DNA of 11,101 bases, taken from positions 1 to 11,101 of the forward strand of contig JASLFF010000086.1 in assembly GCA_030150795.1 (NCBI GenBank), given 5' to 3'. Positions 1 to 6,496 of the stretch are shown one piece after another (within the stretch, counting starts at the first letter, position 1; each line of letters starts with the position of its first letter). Made by a program: the position numbers and the translations under genes. Source of the stretch: Terriglobales bacterium (GTDB lineage: Bacteria; Acidobacteriota; Terriglobia; Terriglobales; Gp1-AA117). Below the pieces are notes generated by a model, which ran no database searches, was not told where the DNA came from, and was given only the letters and a program-made list of their open reading frames with translations.

Positions 1-162
1 ATTGATGGATTCAGCGTGCCGCGGATGGCGCTGGAATATTTTGTCAGCAAATACATTACGCCCAAATATCCCAACGTGGGCATTGATTCCCAGTTCCAGT
101 TGCCTAACAAAATTGATATGGCTACCGTCGGCTATCACAAGGTTACGGTCACCCAGAAGTAG
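1..162 (+). CDS. C-terminal end of an unidentified protein (5' truncated)
   Basis: An open frame enters from the left edge in frame 1 and ends at a TAG after 53 codons. The visible tail begins IDGFSVPRMALEYF and ends GYHKVTVTQK. It is hydrophilic, with alternating aromatic and polar residues and no membrane segment. A beta-rich periplasmic or lipid-binding protein would fit, but that is only an impression and I do not recognise the family. The frame is supported as real by codon usage, by the absence of any equally good alternative, and by a strong intrinsic terminator 21 bases after the stop. The start codon and most of the protein lie outside the window, so no function is assigned. Confidence 0.65.
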   Translation: MDGFSVPRMALEYFVSKYITPKYPNVGIDSQFQLPNKIDMATVGYHKVTVTQK

Positions 163-182
163 CTTAGCAGCGTTCCAGATCG

Positions 183-215
183 AAGCAGCCGGGGAAACCT
201 GGCTGTTTCTCTTTT
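183..215 (+). terminator. Rho-independent terminator of the upstream gene
   Basis: CAGCCGGG (186-193) pairs with CCTGGCTG (198-205), including one G-T wobble, around a GAAA tetraloop (194-197). The stem can be lengthened by A-T and G-T pairs at 183-185/206-208. It is followed directly by TTTCTCTTTT (206-215). Stem, GNRA loop and U-rich tail are textbook for an intrinsic terminator. It lies just after the stop codon at 162 and isolates that gene from the cupin gene. Confidence 0.82.
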
Positions 216-249
216 CCAGAGACAGGTGCCGCGCCGGGCGGAACTTCGC

Positions 250-255
250 TAGAAT
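250..255 (+). promoter_or_regulatory. -10 box (TAGAAT) of a probable leaderless promoter for the cupin gene
   Basis: TAGAAT matches the TATAAT consensus at five of six positions. It ends 8 bases before the ATG at 264, so transcription should begin at or within a base or two of the start codon. No Shine-Dalgarno fits in that space. No convincing -35 box is visible at 16-18 bases upstream, which lowers confidence. Confidence 0.4.
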
Positions 256-263
256 GTTGGTCT

Positions 264-635
264 ATGCTAAAACACATCCGCTGGAATGATGTCGAATTGG
301 AAAAGCTGAACCCGTTGCTGGACCGCCAGATGATCACGGGCGAAAACCTGATGCTGGCGCGCGTCCTGTTGAAGAAAGGCTGCGTGGTGCCGGAGCACAG
401 CCACTTGAACGAACAGCTCACTTACATTGTGGAAGGCGCGCTGAAATTTTGGATTGACGGCAAGGAAATTATCGTTCGAGCAGGCGAGGTGCTCTGCATC
501 CCTCCGCACATGCCGCACAAAGCTGAAGCTATTGAGGATACGGTCGACCTGGACGTGTTCTATCCGCCGCGCCAGGACTGGCTGGACAAGTCAGACATTT
601 ATCTGCGCAATGCTGAGCCGGCTGCAAGCCGTTAA
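264..635 (+). CDS. Small single-domain cupin protein
   Basis: The 123-residue protein is a compact single cupin beta-barrel. Cupin motif 1 runs from G39 to G58 and contains H45 and H47, with E50 or Q51 as the next likely metal ligand (H-x-H then N-E-Q). Motif 2 is G74 to H85 (GEVLCIPPHMPH), supplying the last histidine ligand, H85. Such proteins bind a divalent metal and act as small dioxygenases, isomerases or ligand sensors. The substrate cannot be read from the sequence. There is no signal peptide, so it is probably cytoplasmic. The gene stands alone, between the terminator at 183-215 and a long gene-free stretch, and appears monocistronic. The ATG at 264 is preceded by a -10-like box and no ribosome-binding site, suggesting leaderless translation. 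The family is sure; the precise function is not. Confidence 0.9.
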   Translation: MLKHIRWNDVELEKLNPLLDRQMITGENLMLARVLLKKGCVVPEHSHLNEQLTYIVEGALKFWIDGKEIIVRAGEVLCIPPHMPHKAEAIEDTVDLDVFYPPRQDWLDKSDIYLRNAEPAASR

Positions 636-1294
636 GCCGCGTCAAACGTCGTCCCCATAGTGATGGCGAGCGGGCGCAAAGTATCTAAGGAGGCTGATTG
701 GAGAAAGAACCAGCCTCCCCGGTGGTGGCTTAACTGCGTCAAGCAGTTCAAGCTGAAAACGGCAACGCGCACCCGAGATCAACGTAGTTGCGCACCTAGG
801 GATTACTCCCGAGCACGTCAACCCATTGATCTTCGTTACGCCGACGCTTCTGGGGGAGGAAAAAGGTATCCTGCCAAATGCGCCGCAGTCGTGTTGTGTT
901 GCCGTCTCCTGTTCCTGGTTGATTGCTGCGCCGGTCGAGCGGGCCAGCGTATGCAATGCTGAGCAGCGAACTATTTCCACACCCGATTAGCGGGATCGTG
1001 ATGTCGAACCAGAACGCGCCCGTTCCCAGGACACACTCCAACCACCACACCACTCCGTGCGCTTAGCCTTCATCCTTATCACAGCACGGGCTTACACTTC
1101 GTTACCGGAATAAATCGAATTGCGGCTTGCCGATAATGCCTTTTTCATTTCAACAGTACCGATTTAAGAGTGGATTAGTGTTTGATTAAAATTTCTCATC
1201 AGGCTTCTGCAGAATATAGGTAACGTAATCCAAAAAAGTGGAATGCAGATGGATGGCTGCCGAGCCGCCCTTCGTAAAGAGCTGACGGACAGAC
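636..1294. other. Gene-free intergenic region between the cupin and MutS-like genes
   Basis: About 660 bases hold no gene I can support. Several overlapping short open frames exist on both strands between 642 and 1053, but they are rich in Cys, Trp and Arg, lack ribosome-binding sites and resemble no family I know. One start-less plus frame (757-990) has fairly ordinary codon use and could be a decayed gene fragment, but nothing identifies it. The left two thirds are GC-rich; from about 1110 to 1240 the sequence turns AT-rich. A hairpin with 8-base arms lies at 689-718. No tRNA, no transposase remnant and no clear terminator for the minus-strand MutS-like gene are seen. Confidence 0.6.
689..718. 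repeat. Inverted repeat with 8-base arms in the intergenic region
   Basis: GGAGGCTG (689-696) and CAGCCTCC (711-718) are perfect reverse complements around a 14-base A/G-rich loop. Neither side is followed by a T run, so it is not a typical intrinsic terminator. It lies some 55 bases after the cupin stop and may be a processing or RNA-stability structure, or chance. Confidence 0.35.
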
Positions 1295-3133
1295 CTAAGA
1301 AATATTGAGTCCGATGGATTTCATTAATTCAATGCCATTGCTGGTGGTGACCACGCCGGGACGGAGACAATAGTCAAAGGAAAGCCTGTCATCTTCAAAG
1401 CGTTCCTGGAAATGAACATTGCGCACATGCGCAGGGAAGACCTGTTCCAGCGAAGTAAGAGCAAGATCATGGGTTGTAACAAGACCGATAGCGCGATTGC
1501 CCACCAATGTGCGCAGCACACCCTCCGTCCCTACACGCCTATCATGCGAGTTGGTGCCCTGCAAGACTTCATCGAGCAGGAACAATGATGGTTCTGTCGA
1601 TGAAAGGTCAACCACCTGCCTGAGTCTTTTGATTTCAGCGTAGAAATGAGAGACGCCCTTCTGCAGCGAATCAGAGACGCGCATGGAAGCGCCTACAGCC
1701 ACATGTGAAAGCCGCAGGCGCGTGGCTCGTACGGGCGCGCCCATCATTGCCAGAACAGCATTGATGCCGACCACGCGCAGATAAGTGCTCTTGCCGGACA
1801 TGTTGGATCCGCTCACCAAAAGTACCTGGCTGTTGCCGCCCAGCCGCACATCATTGCGCACGCACTTATCGGCAGGCAAAAGAGGATGGCCAAGAGCATC
1901 GCCGTGGAAGCAGATCTCTGACTCCGGCGGCGCGAACTCCGGAAGCGGGTCTTGTGGATGCTCGTAAGCGTAAGCCGCAATCGAAGCGAGCGTTTCGATT
2001 TCTCCAACGACGTCCAGCCGTGCTGCAATGCCGCTGCCGTAAGTGCGCCGCCAGCGCTCCAGCGCGAAAGCAATTTGCATGGAGTAGAGCAGTGGAATAT
2101 CGAAGATGCGTACAAACCAGTTATGACGCGAGTCATCGAGATCAGTGAGAGTGTCAAGGCGGCCAATACAGACGGACGGAGCCAGGCCGTGGGTAAGAAG
2201 CTTCGCCTGAAGCTGCTGGAGCATGGGAGACTCAAACTTTTCAACTTCGATACGATGCAGCAGCTGCGCTAAGGAATCGAGATCTTTGTGAGTGTCCCCC
2301 ACGCCGGCAAAAATCTTTCCCAGGCGATGGCGGGAGCGGGAAGTAACGATGCCGTTGATGAGCAAAGAAAGAATGAAAGGCGTCCACATCACACGGAAGC
2401 CGAAGATCAGAGCAGCCATGCTGAGAATGGCCAGCCCAGCGGCCCACCAACGGCCATCGCGCAGGCCGCTCTCTTCACGAGACCATGCTACAAGCGCTTC
2501 AGGTTTGGCGGCGATGCGCTCACTTTCACCAGCGACCGCAAGACCTTCTCGAAAATCAAGCTTTGATTTCAACTCGGCAACCGCAGCCTGCCGATTCCGG
2601 ATTTCCTGAACATCGGCATGATTCAGAAGCCAGCGTGCAAGACACTGCTTGCCCATGCTGGTGCGCGCAGTCGATAACAACTGGAACAAACTGCTTTCAC
2701 CCAGAATGTCCAGGTCTTCCGCATATAAATGCAGCGGATCTTTGAACTCTTCACCCGTTTCGCCGCTGCCGGCCCAGCGATCTTCCATCCGCGCAAGGCC
2801 GCGGCCATAAACGGAAACGGCGCGCTTTGTGATATTCAGAGCGCGTTCCACGCGTCGATGAATGACAGCAAGGGCCACGAACAGAACAATTGGAGCCAGC
2901 AGCCAGTAAACAGCAGGAGAGCCTGTTTTGCCGGTGATCCAGCACTGGATAAATATCGCGATAAAAAGTGCGATGCGCGCGTTGCCGAGCCACAGATGCT
3001 TACGCTGAAGCTGCGCAGCCTGCATTTCACAATCTTTAAGGCGGCGTGAGTATTCCTGGTGAGGAACAGAGGCCGTCACGATCGCCGGGACTGGGGGAGT
3101 TTCTCGTTCTGCAAGGATGTGATCGTTCACCAC
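1295..3133 (-). CDS. Membrane-anchored MutS-family ATPase
   Basis: The 612-residue protein carries the MutS-type ABC ATPase at its C-terminus. The Walker A loop GSNMSGKST is at 442-450, Walker B SLFLLDE at 516-522 with D521 and catalytic E522, and the H-loop histidine is H555 in VTTHD. The middle part (about 130-400) resembles the MutS core and lever domains. The N-terminal mismatch-recognition domains are absent, so canonical mismatch repair is unlikely. Hydrophobic stretches at about 53-67, 74-92, 229-246 and 249-264 predict two membrane hairpins, a feature of a poorly characterised MutS-related subfamily of about 600 residues. The first start after the in-frame stop is GTG at 3133; a second GTG follows immediately at 3130. 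Residues 27-50 look conserved in type, so a start at M37 is less likely. No partner gene is adjacent. Its cellular role is unknown. Confidence 0.88.
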   Translation of the reverse strand: MVNDHILAERETPPVPAIVTASVPHQEYSRRLKDCEMQAAQLQRKHLWLGNARIALFIAIFIQCWITGKTGSPAVYWLLAPIVLFVALAVIHRRVERALNITKRAVSVYGRGLARMEDRWAGSGETGEEFKDPLHLYAEDLDILGESSLFQLLSTARTSMGKQCLARWLLNHADVQEIRNRQAAVAELKSKLDFREGLAVAGESERIAAKPEALVAWSREESGLRDGRWWAAGLAILSMAALIFGFRVMWTPFILSLLINGIVTSRSRHRLGKIFAGVGDTHKDLDSLAQLLHRIEVEKFESPMLQQLQAKLLTHGLAPSVCIGRLDTLTDLDDSRHNWFVRIFDIPLLYSMQIAFALERWRRTYGSGIAARLDVVGEIETLASIAAYAYEHPQDPLPEFAPPESEICFHGDALGHPLLPADKCVRNDVRLGGNSQVLLVSGSNMSGKSTYLRVVGINAVLAMMGAPVRATRLRLSHVAVGASMRVSDSLQKGVSHFYAEIKRLRQVVDLSSTEPSLFLLDEVLQGTNSHDRRVGTEGVLRTLVGNRAIGLVTTHDLALTSLEQVFPAHVRNVHFQERFEDDRLSFDYCLRPGVVTTSNGIELMKSIGLNIS

Positions 3134-3138
3134 ATACC

Positions 3139-3167
3139 ATTCTGGCTGGAGCGCGAGGCAAATGCAA
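3139..3167 (-). promoter_or_regulatory. Possible promoter for the MutS-like gene
   Basis: On the minus strand TTGCAT (3167-3162) and CAGAAT (3144-3139) are spaced by exactly 17 bases. The -10-like box ends 5 bases before the GTG at 3133. The match is modest (about 3/6 and 4/6). It would give a transcript starting at or next to the initiation codon, in line with the absence of a Shine-Dalgarno there. Confidence 0.3.
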
Positions 3168-3310
3168 AAAGAGCGACGCTATTCAAGGCTGGCCGTAAGG
3201 AACGCAATGAGATGGTGCCTGCTCTCTACTCCGCCCGGTGAGGCGTGCGCGCTTTAAAAAATTAATCGCCGCTTTAATTTCTTCATTTCTCGTATTTGCC
3301 ACGAATTTAT

Positions 3311-3340
3311 TTGACATGCTCTTGAGTTATCTCCGATAAT
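3311..3340 (+). promoter_or_regulatory. Strong sigma70-type promoter of the HTH gene unit
   Basis: A perfect -35 box TTGACA (3311-3316) is followed after 18 bases by GATAAT (3335-3340), which matches the consensus -10 at five of six positions. The -10 box ends 8 bases before the ATG at 3349, so transcription should start at or beside the start codon and the mRNA is probably leaderless. This is the best promoter in the window, in an AT-rich stretch. Confidence 0.75.
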
Positions 3341-3346
3341 CATCGG
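3333..3346. promoter_or_regulatory. Inverted repeat overlapping the -10 box: candidate operator
   Basis: CCGAT (3333-3337) and ATCGG (3342-3346) form a perfect inverted repeat with a 4-base spacer. They enclose and overlap the -10 box at 3335-3340. A protein bound here would block RNA polymerase. The first gene downstream encodes a DNA-binding protein, so negative autoregulation is a reasonable inference. The repeat is short, and chance cannot be excluded. Confidence 0.45.
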
Positions 3347-3348
3347 TA

Positions 3349-3645
3349 ATGAAACGGTTCACGACGACGCAAGCAGCGAAATTGCTCGGCATTCATTTCG
3401 ACACTCTGGCCCATTATGTTGCCGTTGGGAAAGTACCTTCCCCTGAAATGATCCCTGTAGGCACCGGTAAACGCGTTGTCCATTTATGGACAGAGCCTGA
3501 AATTGAACACGTCCGCACACTCCTGCCTAAGATCGCTAATGGCAGGAAAACCAGATACAAGAAGCTGCGCGAGAAGGGGCCGCAGGCGGGGGCGCCTGCG
3601 CTCCCAAAAAAGAAACTACCGAAAAACAAGAAGTCCAAACCTTAA
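3349..3645 (+). CDS. MerR/excisionase-like helix-turn-helix DNA-binding protein
   Basis: The 98-residue protein opens with FTTTQAAKLLGIHFDTL (residues 4-20), the winged helix-turn-helix signature of MerR and phage excisionase (HTH_17-like) proteins. The rest of the small domain follows, including VHLWTEPEIEHVRTLLPKI (about 44-62). The last 35 residues are a Lys/Arg-rich tail that probably contacts nucleic acid; there is no ligand-binding or dimerisation domain as in full MerR regulators. The ATG is 8 bases after a -10 box and has no Shine-Dalgarno. An inverted repeat over that promoter suggests autoregulation. The gene is followed after 73 bases by a gene of unknown function and probably shares its transcript. 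Codons around Q75-P81 are encoded by a GC-rich palindrome. The target is unknown; an excisionase role lacks support because no integrase is nearby. Confidence 0.85.
   Translation: MKRFTTTQAAKLLGIHFDTLAHYVAVGKVPSPEMIPVGTGKRVVHLWTEPEIEHVRTLLPKIANGRKTRYKKLREKGPQAGAPALPKKKLPKNKKSKP
3581..3600. repeat. GC-rich perfect palindrome inside the HTH gene
   Basis: CGCAGGCG (3581-3588) and CGCCTGCG (3593-3600) form an 8-base perfect stem around GGGG. The element encodes part of the Pro/Ala-rich segment that interrupts the Lys-rich tail of the HTH protein. It stands out against the more AT-rich flanks and resembles a REP-type palindrome inserted in frame. That origin is an inference, since no second copy occurs in the window. 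Confidence 0.5.
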
Positions 3646-3651
3646 CCTAAC

Positions 3652-3714
3652 GGGCAGCGCCCGGTGCTCGTAACACCGAACGCGCCCTGACCAAACCACC
3701 TGCTAGGAGGCAGG
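3652..3714 (+). promoter_or_regulatory. Structured intergenic leader and strong Shine-Dalgarno before the 115-residue gene
   Basis: The 73-base gap between the two genes can fold twice. CGGTG (3662-3666) pairs with CACCG (3674-3678), and outer GGGC (3652-3655) can pair with GCCC (3684-3687). A second small hairpin, CCTGC (3699-3703) with GCAGG (3710-3714), holds most of the Shine-Dalgarno TAGGAGG (3704-3710) in its loop. The AGGAGG core ends 8 bases before the ATG at 3719, ideal spacing. The layout may tune translation of the second gene; no T run supports attenuation by termination. Confidence 0.45.
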
Positions 3715-3718
3715 CAAG

Positions 3719-4066
3719 ATGGCTACGAACAAAGTTAAACGCTCCATCCACTTGGCGCAACCAGAGCGCCGCAACCCCAACCGTCTTACTTCCAACAACA
3801 AGTCCCCCGAGCTGATGCCGGTGAAGGCACACGTTTACCAGTCCATTGCGGAGATGAACGCCGGACTGGAAAAGGCCATCTACAACCTGGAAATGCTCCA
3901 GAGCAATCGACTGTTCCGCGGTTCCGGCCTTGGCGCGATGAACCGCGTTCTCCGTGGGGTTCGCGCGCGGACCAATCGGGAATTGATGATGACCATCAAC
4001 GAGCGCGAAGCTGCAAATGCCGGCCAGTTCGAGCAGCTTGGCCTTGAGTCGCCAGAGTTACCCTAA
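3719..4066 (+). CDS. Small protein of unknown function paired with the HTH gene
   Basis: The 115-residue protein belongs to no family I recognise. It has no signal peptide, membrane segment or cysteine. The first 35 residues are basic and rich in Asn and Pro and look disordered. Residues from about 36 to 105 look mostly helical: a segment from AHVYQSIAEMNAGLEKAIYN onwards, then a basic stretch RVLRGVRARTNREL, then an acidic end. The ATG follows a strong TAGGAGG with 8-base spacing, making the start secure. The gene lies 73 bases after the HTH gene on the same strand with no separate promoter visible, so the two are probably one transcript. It ends 14 bases before a palindromic terminator. A nucleic-acid-binding or regulatory partner role is possible, but nothing in the sequence proves it. 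Confidence 0.8.
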   Translation: MATNKVKRSIHLAQPERRNPNRLTSNNKSPELMPVKAHVYQSIAEMNAGLEKAIYNLEMLQSNRLFRGSGLGAMNRVLRGVRARTNRELMMTINEREAANAGQFEQLGLESPELP

Positions 4067-4071
4067 CCGTT

Positions 4072-4104
4072 TAAAAAGCAAGGGCACGGCTGAAGCCGTG
4101 CCCT
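4072..4104 (-). terminator. Intrinsic terminator of the M13 peptidase gene, possibly bidirectional
   Basis: AGGGCACGGCT (4081-4091) and AGCCGTGCCCT (4094-4104) form a perfect palindrome, a 10-base stem with a TGAA loop. On the minus strand it is followed by TGCTTTTTAAAC (4080-4069), giving the T run of an intrinsic terminator 64 bases after the peptidase stop. On the plus strand the tail GACTCTTGTCTC is only weakly T-rich, though the element sits 14 bases after the stop of the convergent gene and may serve both. Palindromes of this kind also occur as dispersed repeats in some bacteria. Confidence 0.75.
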
Positions 4105-4167
4105 GACTCTTGTCTCGCCCAAGGAGACTTTTTCGCGAATCTCTGAGGGCGTGCTCTTCCGCGATGC

Positions 4168-6339
4168 TTACCAAACCCTGCACGCATTCACAGGAGCCAT
4201 GGGTTGCCCGGGCTTGCAGCCAAAGGCCTTCTGAAACTCCGGCATGTTGCGCACAGTGCCGTTCACGCGCCATTTGCCGGGCGAATGTGGGTCCACGCGG
4301 ACCAGCATGCGAGACAGTTCCGGCGTAGTGTTCTGGCACCAGACGCGGCCAAAGCCCAGGAAGAAGCGTTGATCGGGCGTATAGCCATCAATTTTCTTGT
4401 CAGGGTCTTGTTTGGCCTGCGCCATGAGCTCATGCAGCGCCATTAATGCGATGCGAGCACCGCCATTGTCCGCGGTGTTTTCGCCCAGGGTTAAACGACC
4501 GTTCAATTTCAGGTCGTCTACGGCAGTGAACGAGCTGTATTCGTCGGCCACGCAGCTTACACGTTGTTCAAATTCTTTACCGTCTTCAGCGGTCCACCAA
4601 TCGCGGAGATTGCCTTTGGGATCGAACTTGCGACCCTGATCGTCAAAGCCATGAGTAAGTTCGTGGCCAATCACTAGTCCAATGCCGCCCATATTGACCG
4701 CATCATCCAGCGTGCGATCAAAGAATGGCGGTTGAAGAATGCCGGCAGGGAAGACGATTTCATTGTGGCTTCCGTTGTAATAAGCATTCACCGTGGGAGG
4801 AGTCATGCCCCATTCCTGCTTGTCCACCGGCTTGCCTATTTTCTGCAATTGCCGGTTGGATTCAAACTCGCTGGCGCGGTAAAGATTGCCGATCATGTCT
4901 CCGCGAACAATCGTGAGCTTGCTGTAGTCGCGCCATTTATCGGGATAGCCGATCTTGTTGCGGATGGCTGCCAGCTTGATCAGAGCTTCCTTCTTGGTGG
5001 TTTCCGTCATCCACGGCAGGGTGGTAATGTCGCTCCTGAGCGAGTGTTCCAGCGCATCCACCATCTTGAGCATGCGCGCTTTTCCTTCCGCGCCGAAGGT
5101 AGCGTCCACATAAGGCTGGCCCAGGGCTTCACCCAAAGCATTGTCAGTGGCGTTGATGCAGCGCTTCCAGCGCACCGGCAATTCTTTTTGGCCAGTGATC
5201 GCCTGCTGGAACTTAAAGTCTTCCTGCACAAAGTCATCTGAAAGCCAACTGGCGGCATTGCTGACTATCTGCCAGGTCATGTACGTCTTCCATGCATCCA
5301 GCGGAGTGGAATCAATCACCACGTTCACGGCCTTAAAGTATTCTGGATTGCCGACATTCAGTTCTGTAAAAGAAGGCGCGCCGCTGGCCGCGAAATAGCG
5401 ATCAAGATGGAAGTTGGGAGCGAACGACTCAGCCTGCGCCACCGACATTTTATGGTCCCTGTTCTTGGGATCGCGACGCAATGTGCGCTCCATGAAGGCT
5501 TTAGCCATATCGGTTTCAATTTTCAGAACAGTATCGGAGCTTTGCGCAGCCTGTTCAGGTGATTGTCCGAGCAATGCAAAGGTTTTCCTCATGTGGTCGA
5601 CAAAGGCATTGCGGATAGCTAGAGTTGGCGCATCATCTTTGAGGTAATAATCGCGATCCGGCAAAGACAGGCCGTTTTGGTCAATGGAGGCAATTGTCAG
5701 GTCGGCGTCGTGCAGATCAGGGCCGGCGCCAAAACCCAGAAGCGGGTTGGGGCCAATCAGCTGCTCATGGGCCATCACTTCAATCATCTGCGTCTTGTCT
5801 TTAATCGCAGCAATGCGATCCAATTCCGGCTTCAACGGCGTGGCTCCCGCCTTGTTGGCGGCTGCCTCATCCATGCAAGAAGCATAAAAGTCACCGATTT
5901 TTTGGGTCACGGGATTACGTCCTGGATCATTACGGGCGGCTTTTTCCAGGACCTGGCGCAAAACCACAAGATTGTGTTCATAGACTTCTACAAAGCTGAG
6001 CCAAACAGGCTGGTCAGCGGGAATGGGATTATTTTTTATCCAGTTCCCGCAGGCATACTGGTAAAAATCTACGCAGGGATCAACTGTCTTATCAATGTTG
6101 GCGACATCAAATTTGGGCGCTGGACGCTCCGAGCCGGCGCTGCCGCTCGCCGTTGCTGGATTGGCCACCGGCGCGGTAGGGCCGGAATTCTGTGTCTTGG
6201 CATTGCCGGCTTTATTGGTGGACTTGAGGTCTGGTTTTTGCGGCGTAGGCTGTGGTGACTGGGCCAGTACCATCCCAGCTGAGAGCAATAACATTCCAAC
6301 GAAAGACAATACAACCTGTTGCGACAGATATTTGCGCAT
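4168..6339 (-). CDS. Secreted M13 (neprilysin-type) zinc metallopeptidase
   Basis: The 723-residue protein is a full-length M13 endopeptidase cutting peptides in the periplasm or outside the cell. An N-terminal signal peptide (MRK, hydrophobic core about 9-25, likely cut after VLA at 26) leads into a Pro/Thr/Ala-rich linker (about 28-74). The M13 N-domain begins at DPCVDFYQYACGNW. The active site contains the substrate-binding NAYYNG motif (518-523), the zinc motif HELTH (H559, catalytic E560, H563) and the third ligand E620 in GENTAD, with D624. The last residues, CRVW, match the conserved family C-terminus. The open frame extends 64 codons further upstream, but the start at 6339 is chosen because it gives the signal peptide and has AGGGGGAG 9 bases before the ATG. 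A terminator lies downstream at 4104-4072. It is transcribed alone, divergently from the acidic-protein gene. Confidence 0.95.
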   Translation of the reverse strand: MRKYLSQQVVLSFVGMLLLSAGMVLAQSPQPTPQKPDLKSTNKAGNAKTQNSGPTAPVANPATASGSAGSERPAPKFDVANIDKTVDPCVDFYQYACGNWIKNNPIPADQPVWLSFVEVYEHNLVVLRQVLEKAARNDPGRNPVTQKIGDFYASCMDEAAANKAGATPLKPELDRIAAIKDKTQMIEVMAHEQLIGPNPLLGFGAGPDLHDADLTIASIDQNGLSLPDRDYYLKDDAPTLAIRNAFVDHMRKTFALLGQSPEQAAQSSDTVLKIETDMAKAFMERTLRRDPKNRDHKMSVAQAESFAPNFHLDRYFAASGAPSFTELNVGNPEYFKAVNVVIDSTPLDAWKTYMTWQIVSNAASWLSDDFVQEDFKFQQAITGQKELPVRWKRCINATDNALGEALGQPYVDATFGAEGKARMLKMVDALEHSLRSDITTLPWMTETTKKEALIKLAAIRNKIGYPDKWRDYSKLTIVRGDMIGNLYRASEFESNRQLQKIGKPVDKQEWGMTPPTVNAYYNGSHNEIVFPAGILQPPFFDRTLDDAVNMGGIGLVIGHELTHGFDDQGRKFDPKGNLRDWWTAEDGKEFEQRVSCVADEYSSFTAVDDLKLNGRLTLGENTADNGGARIALMALHELMAQAKQDPDKKIDGYTPDQRFFLGFGRVWCQNTTPELSRMLVRVDPHSPGKWRVNGTVRNMPEFQKAFGCKPGQPMAPVNACRVW

Positions 6340-6348
6340 TTCGACATT

Positions 6349-6376
6349 CTCCCCCTGGCCAAACCATGCCATTGTA
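6349..6376 (-). promoter_or_regulatory. -10 box and Shine-Dalgarno of the M13 peptidase gene
   Basis: On the minus strand TACAAT (6376-6371, within TATACAAT) matches the -10 consensus at five of six positions. It predicts a start near 6364 and a leader of about 25 bases. That leader contains the Shine-Dalgarno AGGGGGAG (6356-6349), 9 bases before the ATG at 6339. No clear -35 box is seen. The Shine-Dalgarno is what decides the peptidase start codon. Confidence 0.5.
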
Positions 6377-6476
6377 TAAGACGGATCAGGACGAGAGACG
6401 TTTGCATTCGCCGGGGCGAGCCGACTTTGGCTGCTACCAGCACTTGCCAGCCTTAGTTTTTGCCCCGCGAACGCGA

Positions 6477-6482
6477 TATGAT
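6477..6482 (+). promoter_or_regulatory. -10 box (TATGAT) for the acidic protein-recJ unit
   Basis: TATGAT matches the -10 consensus at five of six positions and ends 14 bases before the ATG at 6497. The leader would be only about 8 bases and shows no Shine-Dalgarno. No good -35 box is present at the expected distance. It lies in the 157-base region shared with the divergent peptidase promoter. Confidence 0.4.
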
Positions 6483-6496
6483 GTTTCTTATCCCGC

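Noticed and set aside
642..1053. Overlapping short open frames on both strands in the long intergenic stretch (100, 112 and 85 codons).
   Set aside because: They overlap each other, are rich in Cys/Trp/Arg, lack ribosome-binding sites and resemble no protein family; GC-rich non-coding DNA gives such frames by chance.
1121..1145. CGGCTTGCCG followed downstream by CTTTTT as a possible terminator.
   Set aside because: The stem is only about 3 stable base pairs with a minimal loop, and the T run is 9 bases away.
1243..1308. A 21-codon plus-strand frame just beyond the end of the MutS-like gene.
   Set aside because: No ribosome-binding site or promoter is visible and it overlaps the 3' end of an opposing gene.
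3349..4066. Reading the HTH gene pair as a prophage or integrative-element module.
   Set aside because: No integrase, attachment-site repeats, tRNA or other phage genes are visible in the window.
4732..6258. Long open frames on the plus strand across the peptidase gene (169 and 193 codons).
   Set aside because: They are antisense shadows of a well-supported gene with all its catalytic motifs, and they show no family features of their own.
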